Program-made: the position numbers and the translations under genes
Part shown: piece after piece, positions 12,151 through 25,939 of the stretch
How the letters are laid out: every line of letters begins with the position of its first letter
Numbering within the stretch: position 1 is the stretch's first letter
NCBI RefSeq assembly: GCF_037975245.1
Contig: NC_092580.1
Location: forward strand, 29,043,501-29,107,500
Direction of reading: 5' to 3'
Origin: Apostichopus japonicus
Taxonomy: Eukaryota > Echinodermata > Holothuroidea > Aspidochirotida > Stichopodidae
Length of the DNA stretch: 64,000 nucleotides
The notes under the pieces: model-generated
Databases searched by the model: none
The model's input: the letters and a program-made list of their open reading frames with translations, nothing else
What the model was told of the DNA's origin: nothing

Positions 12151-12314
12151 ATACTTACCTGGCGCAGGGATTTCCGTGATCATGACGGCGGAGCCCCCAG
12201 GGTGAGGCCTGTCCACTGCACTTTCGGATGGGTTGACCCCTGCGATTCTCTCAAACGTAGAGAACTCGGGCGTATAATTTCTGGTAGTGGAGGACTGCGT
12301 TCGCGCTATCCTCC
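12151..12314 (+). ncRNA. U1 snRNA, copy 15 (T66C in U1A loop)
   Basis: T66C turns the loop ATTGCAC into ACTGCAC. That heptamer is the U1A-binding core, so binding may be weakened. Other parts are as in copy 1. Confidence 0.96.
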
Positions 12315-13006
12315 TTATATATATATAAACTAATTGCAACAAAAAGACAATTAAGTGTAGTATTGTACTCTTTGCCTGGCCCAGTCACCATACAATGTCG
12401 CAGGGAGGTTTTCAGATCTCGTCATGCAACCGATCACATGTAAAATCACCCTTCCCCCGCCTCCGCCCCTCCAAATATATCCAATATTGAAACACTCAGT
12501 GCGCATGCGTGCGAATCGTACACTACGTAAGCTGCCAATGCTTTGTAGGACACGGAACACAAGTACACTGATGTTTGTTAATCAAGATCTAGTATCATGT
12601 ATATCCTATACCTTTCTGCCCCTCCATCAATTCACTGACTCTTATAAGGACTACAAAATGATCGGCAAGCTTCTCCCTATTATAAGACATGCTCTGTTCA
12701 GTACAATAATATTAGTCACGTGACCCACTAGGACGAAATCCCGGCCGGTGTGCTGTTGTTAAAGGTCTAGCCGTATAGCACTGTTCAAAACCTGATCGAA
12801 ACAGTTATTTACATAACTGTGAGCATTTGCAGTGTAATCAGTGACATGAAAGCTATTAAATAACGATTTAAAATATCGATTTATTGTTCGGCAAGAAATA
12901 TTTCAGCTATTGACGCTTTTTTATAACCGTAAGAGAACATTTTCCGTTTAATATCTTCTGTGTGAATTCGCAGCAGTACATGAACCAAATCGCAGAATGT
13001 CAAAGC

Positions 13007-13170
13007 ATACTTACCTGGCGCAGGGATTTCCGTGATCATGACGGCGGAGCCCCCAGGGTGAGGCCTGTCCATTGCACTTTCGGATGGGTTGACCCCTGCG
13101 ATTCTCTCAAACGTAGAGAACTCGGGCGTATAATTTCTGGTAGTGGAGGACTGCGTTCGCGCTATCCTCC
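13007..13170 (+). ncRNA. U1 snRNA, copy 16
   Basis: Identical to copy 1; first of four consecutive copies followed by type A spacer. Confidence 0.97.
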
Positions 13171-13865
13171 TTATATATATATAAACTAATTGCAACAAAA
13201 AGACAATTAAGCGTAGTATTGTACTCTTTGCCTGGCCCAGTCACCATACAATGTCGCAGGGAGGTTTTCAGATCTCGTCATGCAACCGATCACATGTAAA
13301 ATCACTCTTCCCGCCCGCCTCCGACCCCTCCAAATATGTCCAATATTGAAACACCCAGTGCGCATGCGTGCGAATCGTACACTACGTAAGCTGCCAATGC
13401 TTTGTAGGACACGGAATACAAGTACACTGATGTTTGTAAATCAAGATCTAGTATCATGTATATCTTATACCTTTCTGCCCTTCCATCAATTCACTGACTC
13501 TTAGAAGGACTACAAAATGATCAGCAAGCTTCTCCCTATTATGAGACATGCTCTGTTCAGTACAATAATATTAGTCACGTGACCCACTAGGACGAAATTC
13601 CGGCCGGTGTGCTGTTGTTAAAGGTCTAGCCGTATAGCACTGTTAAATACCTGATCGAAACAGTTATTTACATAACTGTCAGCCTTTGCAGTGTAGCCTG
13701 TGACATGAAAGCTATTAAATATCGATTTAAAATATCGATTTATTGTTCGGCAAGAAATATCTGAGCTATTGACGCTTTTTCATAACGGTAAGAGAACATT
13801 TTCCGTTTAATATCTTCTGTGTGAATTCGCAGCAGTACATGAACCAAATCGCAGAATGTCAAAGC

Positions 13866-14029
13866 ATACTTACCTGGCGCAGGGATTTCCGTGATCATGA
13901 CGGCGGAGCCCCCAGGGTGAGGCCTGTCCATTGCACTTTCGGATGGGTTGACCCCTGCGATTCTCTCAAACGTAGAGAACTCGGGCGTATAATTTCTGGC
14001 AGTGGAGGACTGCGTTCGCGCTATCCTCC
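13866..14029 (+). ncRNA. U1 snRNA, copy 17 (T135C variant)
   Basis: T135C directly after the Sm site, in the link to the last hairpin. Type A spacer follows. Confidence 0.97.
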
Positions 14030-14724
14030 TTATATATATATAAACTAATTGCAACAAAAAGACAATTAAGTGTAGTATAGTACTCGTTGCCTGGCCCAGT
14101 CACCATACAATGTCGCAGGGAGGTTTTCAGATCTCGTCATGCAACCGATCACATGTAAAATCACTCTTCCCGCCCGCCTCCGACCCCTCCAAATATGTCC
14201 AATATTGAAACACCCAGTGCGCATGCGTGCGAATCGTACACTACGTAAGCTGCCAATGCTTTGTAGGACACGGAATACAAGTACACTGATGTTTGTAAAT
14301 CAAGATCTAGTATCATGTATATCTTATACCTTTCTGCCCTTCCATCAATTCACTGACTCTTAGAAGGACTACAAAATGATCAGCAAGCTTCTCCCTATTA
14401 TGAGACATGCTCTGTTTAGTACAATAATATTAGTCACGTGACCCACTAGGACGAAATTCCGGCCGGTGTGCTGTTGTTAAAGGTCTAGCCGTATAGCACT
14501 GTTAAATACCTGATCGAAACAGTTATTTACATAACTGTCAGCCTTTGCAGTGTAGCCTGTGACATGAAAGCTATTAAATATCGATTTAAAATATCGATTT
14601 ATTGTTCGGCAAGAAATATCTGAGCTATTGACGCTTTTTCATAACGGTAAGAGAACATTTTCCGTTTAATATCTTCTGTGTGAATTCGCAGCAGTACATG
14701 AACCAAATCGCAGAATGTCAAAGC

Positions 14725-14888
14725 ATACTTACCTGGCGCAGGGATTTCCGTGATCATGACGGCGGAGCCCCCAGGGTGAGGCCTGTCCATTGCACTTTCG
14801 GATGGGTTGACCCCTGCGATTCTCTCAAACGTAGAGAACTCGGGCGTATAATTTCTGGTAGTGGAGGACTGCGTTCGCGCTATCCTCC
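14725..14888 (+). ncRNA. U1 snRNA, copy 18
   Basis: Identical to copy 1; type A spacer follows. Confidence 0.97.
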
Positions 14889-15585
14889 TTACATATATAT
14901 ATAAACTAATTGCAACAAAAAGACAATTAAGTGTAGTATTGTACTCTTTGCCTGGCCCAGTCACCATACAATGTCGCAGAGAGGTTTTCAGATCTCGTCA
15001 TGCAACCGATCACATGTAAAATCACTCTTCCCGCCCGCCTCCGACCCCTCCAAATATGTCCAATATTGAAACACCCAGTGCGCATGCGTGCGAATCGTAC
15101 ACTACGTAAGCTGCCAATGCTTTGTAGGACACGGAATACAAGTACACTGATGTTTGTAAATCAAGATCTAGTATCATGTATATCTTATACCTTTCTGCCC
15201 TTCCATCCATTCACTGACTCTTAGAAGGACTACAAAATGATCAGCAAGCTTCTCCCTATTATGAGACATGCTCTGTTCAGTACAATAATATTAGTCACGT
15301 GACCCACTAGGACGAAATTCCGGCCGGTGTGCTGTTGTTAAAGGTCTAGCCGTATAGCACTGTTAAATACCTGATCGAAACAGTTATTTACATAACTGTC
15401 AGCCTTTGCAGTGTAGCCTGTGACATGAAAGCTATTAAATATCGATTTAAAATATCGATTTATTGTTCGGCAAGAAATATCTGAGCTATTGACGCTTTTT
15501 CATAACGGTAAGAGAACATTTTCCGTTTAATATCTTCTGTGTGAATTCGCAGCAGTACATGAACCAAATCGCAGAATGTCAAAGC

Positions 15586-15749
15586 ATACTTACCTGGCGC
15601 AGGGATTTCCGTGATCATGACGGCGGAGCCCCCAGGGTGAGGCCTGTCCATTGCACTTTCGGATGGGTTGACCCCTGCGATTCTCTCAAACGTAGAGAAC
15701 TCGGGCGTATAATTTCTGGTAGTGGAGGACTGCGTTCGCGCTATCCTCC
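15586..15749 (+). ncRNA. U1 snRNA, copy 19
   Basis: Identical to copy 1; its type A spacer carries the GAGATATGCTC marker also found after copies 1 and 22. Confidence 0.97.
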
Positions 15750-16442
15750 TTATATATATAAACTAATTGCAACAAAAAGACAATTAAGCGTAGTATTGTA
15801 CTCTTTGCCTGGCCCAGTCACCATACAATGTCGCAGGGAGGTTTTCAGATCTCGTCATGCAACCGATCACATGTAAAATCACTCTTCCCGCCCGCCTCCG
15901 ACCCCTCCAAATATGTCCAATATTGAAACACCCAGTGCGCATGCGTGCGAATCGTACACTACGTAAGCTGCCAATGCTTTGTAGGACACGGAATACAAGT
16001 ACACTGATGTTTGTAAATCAAGATCTAGTATCATGTATATCTTATACCTTTCTGCCCTTCCATCCATTCACTGACTCTTAGAAGGACTACAAAATGATCA
16101 GCAAGCTTCTCCCTATTATGAGATATGCTCTGTTCAGTACAATAATATTAGTCACGTGACCCACTAGGACGAAATTCCGGCCGGTGTGCTGTTGTTAAAG
16201 GTCTAGCCGTATAGCACTGTTAAATACCTGATCGAAACAGTTATTTACATAACTGTCAGCCTTTGCAGTGTAGCCTGTGACATGAAAGCTATTAAATATC
16301 GATTTAAAATATCGATTTATTGTTCGGCAAGAAATATTTCAGCTATTGACGCTTTTTCATAACGGTAAGAGAACATTTTCCGTTTAATATCTTCTGTGTG
16401 AATTCGCAGCAGTACATGAACCAAATCGCAGAATGTCAAAGC

Positions 16443-16606
16443 ATACTTACCTGGCGCAGGGATTTCCGTGATCATGACGGCGGAGCCCCCAGGGTGAGGC
16501 CTGTCCATTGCACTTTCGGATGGGTTGAACCCTGCGATTCTCTCAAACGTAGAGAACTCGGGCGTATAATTTCTGGTAGTGGAGGACTGCGTTCGCGCTA
16601 TCCTCC
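16443..16606 (+). ncRNA. U1 snRNA, copy 20 (C87A variant)
   Basis: C87A as in copy 2; counterpart of copy 2 in a duplicated multi-unit block. Confidence 0.97.
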
Positions 16607-17296
16607 TTATATATATAAACTAATTGCAACAAAAAGACAATTAAGTGTAGTATTGTACTCTTTGCCTGGCCCAGTCACCATACAATGTCGCAGGGAGGTT
16701 TTCAGATCTCGTCATGCAACCGATCACATGTAAAATCACCCTTCCCCCGCCTCCTCCCCTCCAAATATATCCAATATTGAAACACTCAGTGCGCATGCGT
16801 GCGAATCGTACACTACGTAAGCTGCCAATGCTTTGTAGGACACGGAACACAATTACACTGATGTTTGTTAATCAAGATCTAGTATCATGTATATCTTATA
16901 CCTTTCTGCCCCTCCATCAATTCACTGACTCTTAGAAGGACTACAAAATGATCAGCAAGCTTCTCCCTATTATGAGACATGCTCTGTTCAGTACAATAAT
17001 ATTAGTCACGTGACCCACTAGGACGAAATCCCGGCCGGTGTGCTGTTGTTAAAGGTCTAGCCGTATAGCACTGTTCAATACCTGATCGAAACAGTTATTT
17101 ACATAACTGTGAGCATTTGCAGTGTAATCAGTGACATGAAAGCTATTAAATAACGATTTAAAATATCGATTTATTGTTCGGCAAGAAATATTTCAGCTAT
17201 TGACGCTTTTTTATAACCGTAAGAGAACATTTTCCGTTTAATATCTTCTGTGTGAATTCGCAGCAGTACATGAACCAAATCGCAGAATATCAAAGC

Positions 17297-17460
17297 ATAC
17301 TTACCTGGCGCAGGGATTTCCGTGATCATGACGGCGGAGCCCCCAGGGTGAGGCCTGTCCATTGCACTCTCGGATGGGTTGACCCCTGCGATTCTCTCAA
17401 ACGTAGAGAACTCGGGCGTATAATTTCTGGTAGTGGAGGACTGCGTTCGCGCTATCCTCC
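17297..17460 (+). ncRNA. U1 snRNA, copy 21 (T73C variant)
   Basis: T73C plus the upstream G-to-A marker; counterpart of copy 3. Confidence 0.97.
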
Positions 17461-18150
17461 TTATATATATAAACTAATTGCAACAAAAAGACAATTAAGT
17501 GTAGTATTGTACTCTTTGCCTGGCCCAGTCACCATACAATGTCGCAGGGAGGTTTTCAGATCTCGTCATGCAACCGATCACATGTAAAATCACCCTTCCC
17601 CCGCCTCCGCCCCTCCAAATATATCCAATATTGAAACACTCAGTGCGCATGCGTGCGAATCGTACACTACGTAAGCTGCCAATGCTTTGTAGGACACGGA
17701 ACACAATTACACTGATGTTTGTTAATCAAGATCTAGTATCATGTATATCCTATACCTTTCTGCCCCTCCATCAATTCACTGACTCTTATAAGGACTACAA
17801 AATGATCGGCAAGCTTCTCCCTATTATAAGACATGCTCTGTTCAGTACAATAATATTAGTCACGTGACCCACTAGGACGAAATCCCGGCCGGTGTGCTGT
17901 TGTTAAAGGTCTAGCCGTATAGCACTGTTCAAAACCTGATCGAAACAGTTATTTACATAACTGTGAGCATTTGCAGTGTAATCAGTGACATGAAAGCTAT
18001 TAAATAACGATTTAAAATATCGATTTATTGTTCGGCAAGAAATATTTCAGCTATTGACGCTTTTTTATAACCGTAAGAGAACATTTTCCGTTTAATATCT
18101 TCTGTGTGAATTCGCAGCAGTACATGAACCAAATCGCAGAATGTCAAAGC

Positions 18151-18314
18151 ATACTTACCTGGCGCAGGGATTTCCGTGATCATGACGGCGGAGCCCCCAG
18201 GGTGAGGCCTGTCCATTGCACTCTCGGATGGGTTGACCCCTGCGATTCTCTCAAACGTAGAGAACTCGGGCGTATAATTTCTGGTAGTGGAGGACTGCGT
18301 TCGCGCTATCCTCC
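18151..18314 (+). ncRNA. U1 snRNA, copy 22 (T73C variant)
   Basis: T73C gene followed by type A spacer, so a junction between two unit types. Confidence 0.97.
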
Positions 18315-19007
18315 TTATATATATAAACTAATTGCAACAAAAAGACAATTAAGCGTAGTATTGTACTCTTTGCCTGGCCCAGTCACCATACAATGTCGCA
18401 GGGAGGTTTTCAGATCTCGTCATGCAACCGATCACATGTAAAATCACTCTTCCCGCCCGCCTCCGACCCCTCCAAATATGTCCAATATTGAAACACCCAG
18501 TGCGCATGCGTGCGAATCGTACACTACGTAAGCTGCCAATGCTTTGTAGGACACGGAATACAAGTACACTGATGTTTGTAAATCAAGATCTAGTATCATG
18601 TATATCTTATACCTTTCTGCCCTTCCATCCATTCACTGACTCTTAGAAGGACTACAAAATGATCAGCAAGCTTCTCCCTATTATGAGATATGCTCTGTTC
18701 AGTACAATAATATTAGTCACGTGACCCACTAGGACGAAATTCCGGCCGGTGTGCTGTTGTTAAAGGTCTAGCCGTATAGCACTGTTAAATACCTGATCGA
18801 AACAGTTATTTACATAACTGTCAGCCTTTGCAGTGTAGCCTGTGACATGAAAGCTATTAAATATCGATTTAAAATATCGATTTATTGTTCGGCAAGAAAT
18901 ATTTCAGCTATTGACGCTTTTTCATAACGGTAAGAGAACATTTTCCGTTTAATATCTTCTGTGTGAATTCGCAGCAGTACATGAACCAAATCGCAGAATG
19001 TCAAAGC

Positions 19008-19171
19008 ATACTTACCTGGCGCAGGGATTTCCGTGATCATGACGGCGGAGCCCCCAGGGTGAGGCCTGTCCATTGCACTTTCGGATGGGTTGAACCCTGC
19101 GATTCTCTCAAACGTAGAGAACTCGGGCGTATAATTTCTGGTAGTGGAGGACTGCGTTCGCGCTATCCTCC
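19008..19171 (+). ncRNA. U1 snRNA, copy 23 (C87A variant)
   Basis: C87A; 2,565 bp downstream of its counterpart copy 20. Confidence 0.97.
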
Positions 19172-19861
19172 TTATATATATAAACTAATTGCAACAAAAA
19201 GACAATTAAGTGTAGTATTGTACTCTTTGCCTGGCCCAGTCACCATACAATGTCGCAGGGAGGTTTTCAGATCTCGTCATGCAACCGATCACATGTAAAA
19301 TCACCCTTCCCCCGCCTCCTCCCCTCCAAATATATCCAATATTGAAACACTCAGTGCGCATGCGTGCGAATCGTACACTACGTAAGCTGCCAATGCTTTG
19401 TAGGACACGGAACACAATTACACTGATGTTTGTTAATCAAGATCTAGTATCATGTATATCTTATACCTTTCTGCCCCTCCATCAATTCACTGACTCTTAG
19501 AAGGACTACAAAATGATCAGCAAGCTTCTCCCTATTATGAGACATGCTCTGTTCAGTACAATAATATTAGTCACGTGACCCACTAGGACGAAATCCCGGC
19601 CGGTGTGCTGTTGTTAAAGGTCTAGCCGTATAGCACTGTTCAATACCTGATCGAAACAGTTATTTACATAACTGTGAGCATTTGCAGTGTAATCAGTGAC
19701 ATGAAAGCTATTAAATAACGATTTAAAATATCGATTTATTGTTCGGCAAGAAATATTTCAGCTATTGACGCTTTTTTATAACCGTAAGAGAACATTTTCC
19801 GTTTAATATCTTCTGTGTGAATTCGCAGCAGTACATGAACCAAATCGCAGAATATCAAAGC

Positions 19862-20025
19862 ATACTTACCTGGCGCAGGGATTTCCGTGATCATGACGGC
19901 GGAGCCCCCAGGGTGAGGCCTGTCCATTGCACTCTCGGATGGGTTGACCCCTGCGATTCTCTCAAACGTAGAGAACTCGGGCGTATAATTTCTGGTAGTG
20001 GAGGACTGCGTTCTCGCTATCCTCC
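19862..20025 (+). ncRNA. U1 snRNA, copy 24 (T73C and G153T)
   Basis: T73C, the upstream G-to-A marker, and a private G153T in the loop of the last hairpin (TTCG to TTCT). G153T must postdate the block duplication because copy 21 lacks it. Confidence 0.96.
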
Positions 20026-20715
20026 TTATATATATAAACTAATTGCAACAAAAAGACAATTAAGTGTAGTATTGTACTCTTTGCCTGGCCCAGTCACCAT
20101 ACAATGTCGCAGGGAGGTTTTCAGATCTCGTCATGCAACCGATCACATGTAAAATCACCCTTCCCCCGCCTCCGCCCCTCCAAATATATCCAATATTGAA
20201 ACACTCAGTGCGCATGCGTGCGAATCGTACACTACGTAAGCTGCCAATGCTTTGTAGGACACGGAACACAATTACACTGATGTTTGTTAATCAAGATCTA
20301 GTATCATGTATATCCTATACCTTTCTGCCCCTCCATCAATTCACTGACTCTTATAAGGACTACAAAATGATCGGCAAGCTTCTCCCTATTATAAGACATG
20401 CTCTGTTCAGTACAATAATATTAGTCACGTGACCCACTAGGACGAAATCCCGGCCGGTGTGCTGTTGTTAAAGGTCTAGCCGTATAGCACTGTTCAAAAC
20501 CTGATCGAAACAGTTATTTACATAACTGTGAGCATTTGCAGTGTAATCAGTGACATGAAAGCTATTAAATAACGATTTAAAATATCGATTTATTGTTCGG
20601 CAAGAAATATTTCAGCTATTGACGCTTTTTTATAACCGTAAGAGAACATTTTCCGTTTAATATCTTCTGTGTGAATTCGCAGCAGTACATGAACCAAATC
20701 GCAGAATGTCAAAGC

Positions 20716-20879
20716 ATACTTACCTGGCGCAGGGATTTCCGTGATCATGACGGCGGAGCCCCCAGGGTGAGGCCTGTCCATTGCACTCTCGGATGGGTTG
20801 ACCCCTGCGATTCTCTCAAACGTAGAGAACTCGGGCGTATAATTTCTGGTAGTGGAGGACTGCGTTCGCGCTATCCTCC
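20716..20879 (+). ncRNA. U1 snRNA, copy 25 (T73C variant)
   Basis: T73C, otherwise as copy 1. Confidence 0.97.
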
Positions 20880-21569
20880 TTATATATATAAACTAATTGC
20901 AACAAAAAGACAATTAAGTGTAGTATTGTACTCTTTGCCTGGCCCAGTCACCATACAATGTCGCAGGGAGGTTTTCAGATCTCGTCATGCAACCGATCAC
21001 ATGTAAAATCACCCTTCCCCCGCCTCCGCCCCTCCAAATATATCCAATATTGAAACACTCAGTGCGCATGCGTGCGAATCGTACACTACGTAAGCTGCCA
21101 ATGCTTTGTAGGACACGGAACACAAGTACACTGATGTTTGTTAATCAAGATCTAGTATCATGTATATCCTATACCTTTCTGCCCCTCCATCAATTCACTG
21201 ACTCTTATAAGGACTACAAAATGATCGGCAAGCTTCTCCCTATTATAAGACATGCTCTGTTCAGTACAATAATATTAGTCACGTGACCCACTAGGACGAA
21301 ATCCCGGCCGGTGTGCTGTTGTTAAAGGTCTAGCCGTATAGCACTGTTCAAAACCTGATCGAAACAGTTATTTACATAACTGTGAGCATTTGCAGTGTAA
21401 TCAGTGACATGAAAGCTATTAAATAACGATTTAAAATATCGATTTATTGTTCGGCAAGAAATATTTCAGCTATTGACGCTTTTTTATAACCGTAAGAGAA
21501 CATTTTCCGTTTAATATCTTCTGTGTGAATTCGCAGCAGTACATGAACCAAATCGCAGAATGTCAAAGC

Positions 21570-21733
21570 ATACTTACCTGGCGCAGGGATTTCCGTGATC
21601 ATGACGGCGGAGCCCCCAGGGTGAGGCCTGTCCATTGCACTTTCGGATGGGTTGACCCCTGCGATTCTCTCAAACGTAGAGAACTCGGGCGTATAATTTC
21701 TGGTAGTGGAGGACTGCGTTCGCGCTATCCTCC
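21570..21733 (+). ncRNA. U1 snRNA, copy 26
   Basis: Identical to copy 1. Confidence 0.97.
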
Positions 21734-22425
21734 TTATATATATATAAACTAATTGCAACAAAAAGACAATTAAGTGTAGTATTGTACTCTTTGCCTGGCC
21801 CAGTCACCATACAATGTCGCAGGGAGGTTTTCAGATCTCGTCATGCAACCGATCACATGTAAAATCACCCTTCCCCCGCCTCCGCCCCTCCAAATATATC
21901 CAATATTGAAACACTCAGTGCGCATGCGTGCGAATCGTACACTACGTAAGCTGCCAATGCTTTGTAGGACACGGAACACAAGTACACTGATGTTTGTTAA
22001 TCAAGATCTAGTATCATGTATATCCTATACCTTTCTGCCCCTCCATCAATTCACTGACTCTTATAAGGACTACAAAATGATCGGCAAGCTTCTCCCTATT
22101 ATAAGACATGCTCTGTTCAGTACAATAATATTAGTCACGTGACCCACTAGGACGAAATCCCGGCCGGTGTGCTGTTGTTAAAGGTCTAGCCGTATAGCAC
22201 TGTTCAAAACCTGATCGAAACAGTTATTTACATAACTGTGAGCATTTGCAGTGTAATCAGTGACATGAAAGCTATTAAATAACGATTTAAAATATCGATT
22301 TATTGTTCGGCAAGAAATATTTCAGCTATTGACGCTTTTTTATAACCGTAAGAGAACATTTTCCGTTTAATATCTTCTGTGTGAATTCGCAGCAGTACAT
22401 GAACCAAATCGCAGAATGTCAAAGC

Positions 22426-22589
22426 ATACTTACCTGGCGCAGGGATTTCCGTGATCATGACGGCGGAGCCCCCAGGGTGAGGCCTGTCCATTGCACTTTC
22501 GGATGGGTTGACCCCTGCGATTCTCTCAAACGTAGAGAACTCGGGCGTATAATTTCTGGTAGTGGAGGACTGCGTTCGCGCTATCCTCC
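22426..22589 (+). ncRNA. U1 snRNA, copy 27
   Basis: Identical to copy 1; carries the same spacer markers as copy 13 ahead of an enlarged copy. Confidence 0.97.
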
Positions 22590-23280
22590 TTATATATATA
22601 TAAACTAATTGCAACAAAAAGACAATTAAGCGTAGTATTGTACTCTTTGCCTGGCCCAGTCACCATACAATGTCGCAGGGAGGTTTTCAGATCTCGTCAT
22701 GCAACCGATCACATGTAAAATCACCCTTCCCCCGCCTCCGCCCCTCCAAATATATCCAATATTGAAACACTCAGTGCGCATGCGTGCGAATCGTACACTA
22801 CGTAAGCTGCCAATGCTTTGTAGGACACGGAACACAAGTACACTGATGTTTGTTAATCAAGATCTAGTATCATGTATATCCTATACCTTTCTGCCCCTCC
22901 ATCAATTCACTGACTCTTATAAGGACTACAAAATGATCGGCAAGCTTCTCCCTATTATAAGACATGCTCTGTTCAGTACAATAATATTAGTCACGTGACC
23001 CACTAGGACGAAATCCCGGCCGGTGTGCTGTTGTTAAAGGTCTAGCCGTATAGCACTGTTCAAAACCTGATCGAAACAGTTATTTACATAACTGTGAGCA
23101 TTTGCAGTGTAATCAGTGACATGAAAGCTACTAAATAACGATTTAAAATATCGATTTATTGTTCGGCAAGAAATATTTCAGCTATTGACGTTTTTTATAA
23201 CCGTAAGAGAACATTTTCCGTTTAATATCTTCTGTGTGAATTCGCAGCAGTACATGAACCAAATCGCAGAATGTCAAAGC

Positions 23281-23535
23281 ATACTTACCTGGCGCAGGGA
23301 TTTCCGTGATCATGACGGCGGAGCCCCCAGGGTGAGGCCTGTCCATTGCACTTTCGGATGGGTTGACCCCTGCGATTCTCTCAAACGTAGAGAACTCTGG
23401 CGTATAATTTCTGGCCCCCAGGGTGAGGCCTGTCCATTGCACTTTCGGATGGGTTGACCCCTGCGATTCTCTCAAACGTAGAGAACTCGGGCGTATAATT
23501 TCTGGTAGTGGAGGACTGCGTTCGCGCTATCCTCC
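23281..23535 (+). ncRNA. Enlarged U1 snRNA, copy 28 (91-nt internal duplication)
   Basis: Same nt 44-134 duplication as copy 14, plus a private G118T in the first half of the duplication and a 1-nt deletion in the T run about 70 nt upstream of the gene. Confidence 0.95.
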
Positions 23536-24227
23536 TTATATATATATAAACTAATTGCAACAAAAAGACAATTAAGTGTAGTATTGTACTCTTTGCCTGG
23601 CCCAGTCACCATACAATGTCGCAGGGAGGTTTTCAGATCTCGTCATGCAACCGATCACATGTAAAATCACCCTTCCCCCGCCTCCGCCCCTCCAAATATA
23701 TCCAATATTGAAACACTCAGTGCGCATGCGTGCGAATCGTACACTACGTAAGCTGCCAATGCTTTGTAGGACACGGAACACAAGTACACTGATGTTTGTT
23801 AATCAAGATCTAGTATCATGTATATCCTATACCTTTCTGCCCCTCCATCAATTCACTGACTCTTATAAGGACTACAAAATGATCGGCAAGCTTCTCCCTA
23901 TTATAAGACATGCTCTGTTCAGTACAATAATATTAGTCACGTGACCCACTAGGACGAAATCCCGGCCGGTGTGCTGATGTTAAAGGTCTAGCCGTATAGC
24001 ACTGTTCAAAACCTGATCGAAACAGTTATTTACATAACTGTGAGCATTTGCAGTGTAATCAGTGACATGAAAGCTATTAAATAACGATTTAAAATATCGA
24101 TTTATTGTTCGGCAAGAAATATTTCAGCTATTGACGCTTTTTTATAACCGTAAGAGAACATTTTCCGTTTAATATCTTCTGTGTGAATTCGCAGCAGTAC
24201 ATGAACCAAATCGCAGAATGTCAAAGC

Positions 24228-24391
24228 ATACTTACCTGGCGCAGGGATTTCCGTGATCATGACGGCGGAGCCCCCAGGGTGAGGCCTGTCCATTGCACTT
24301 TCGGATGGGTTGACCCCTGCGATTCTCTCAAACGTAGAGAACTCGGGCGTATAATTTCTGGTAGTGGAGGACTGCGTTCGCGCTATCCTCC
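24228..24391 (+). ncRNA. U1 snRNA, copy 29
   Basis: Identical to copy 1. Confidence 0.97.
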
Positions 24392-25083
24392 TTATATATA
24401 TATAAACTAATTGCAACAAAAAGACAATTAAGTGTAGTATTGTACTCTTTGCCTGGCCCAGTCACCATACAATGTCGCAGGGAGGTTTTCAGATCTCGTC
24501 ATGCAACCGATCACATGTAAAATCACCCTTCCCCCGCCTCCGCCCCTCCAAATATATCCAATATTGAAACACTCAGTGCGCATGCGTGCGAATCGTACAC
24601 TACGTAAGCTGCCAATGCTTTGTAGGACACGGAACACAAGTACACTGATGTTTGTTAATCAAGATTTAGTATCATGTATATCCTATACCTTTCTGCCCCT
24701 CCATCAATTCACTGACTCTTATAAGGACTACAAAATGATCGGCAAGCTTCTCCCTATTATAAGACATGCTCTGTTCAGTACAATAATATTAGTCACGTGA
24801 CCCACTAGGACGAAATCCCGGCCGGTGTGCTGTTGTTAAAGGTCTAGCCGTATAGCACTGTTCAAAACCTGTTCGAAACAGTTATTTACATAACTGTGAG
24901 CATTTGCAGTATAATCAGTGACATGAAAGCTATTAAATAACGATTTAAAATATCGATTTATTGTTCGGCAAGAAATATTTCAGCTATTGACGCTTTTTTA
25001 TAAACGTAAGAGAACATTTTCCGTTTAATATCTTCTGTGTGAATTCGCAGCAGTACATGAACCAAATCGCAGAATGTCAAAGC

Positions 25084-25247
25084 ATACTTACCTGGCGCAG
25101 GGATTTCCGTGATCATGACGGCGGAGCCCCCAGGGTGAGGCCTGTCCATTGCACTTTCGGATGGGTTGACCCCTGCGATTCTCTCAAACGTAGAGAACTC
25201 GGGCGTATAATTTCTGGTAGTGGAGGACTGCGTTCGCGCTATCCTCC
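25084..25247 (+). ncRNA. U1 snRNA, copy 30
   Basis: Identical to copy 1; the upstream TAACCG is TAAACG in this unit. Confidence 0.97.
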
Positions 25248-25939
25248 TTATATATATATAAACTAATTGCAACAAAAAGACAATTAAGTGTAGTATTGTA
25301 CTCTTTGCCTGGCCCAGTCACCATACAATGTCGCAGGGAGGTTTTCAGATCTCGTCATGCAACCGATCACATGTAAAATCACCCTTCCCCCGCCTCCGCC
25401 CCTCAAAATATATCCAATATTGAAACACTCAGTGCGCATGCGTGCGAATCGTACACTACGTAAGCTGCCAATGCTTTGTAGGACACGGAACACAAGTACA
25501 CTGATGTTTGTTAATCAAGATCTAGTATCATGTATATCCTATACCTTTCTGCCCCTCCATCAATTCACTGACTCTTATAAGGACTACAAAATGATCGGCA
25601 AGCTTCTCCCTATTATAAGACATGCTCTGTTCAGTACAATAATATTAGTCACGTGACCCACTAGGACGAAATCCCGGCCGGTGTGCTGTTGTTAAAGGTC
25701 TAGCCGTATAGCACTGTTCAAAACCTGATCGAAACAGTTATTTACATAACTGTGAGCATTTGCAGTGTAATCAGTGACATGAAAGCTATTAAATAACGAT
25801 TTAAAATATCGATTTATTGTTCGGCAAGAAATATTTCAGCTATTGACGCTTTTTTATAACCGTAAGAGAACATTTTCCGTTTAATATCTTCTGTGTGAAT
25901 TCGCAGCAGTACATGAACCAAATCGCAGAATGTCAAAGC

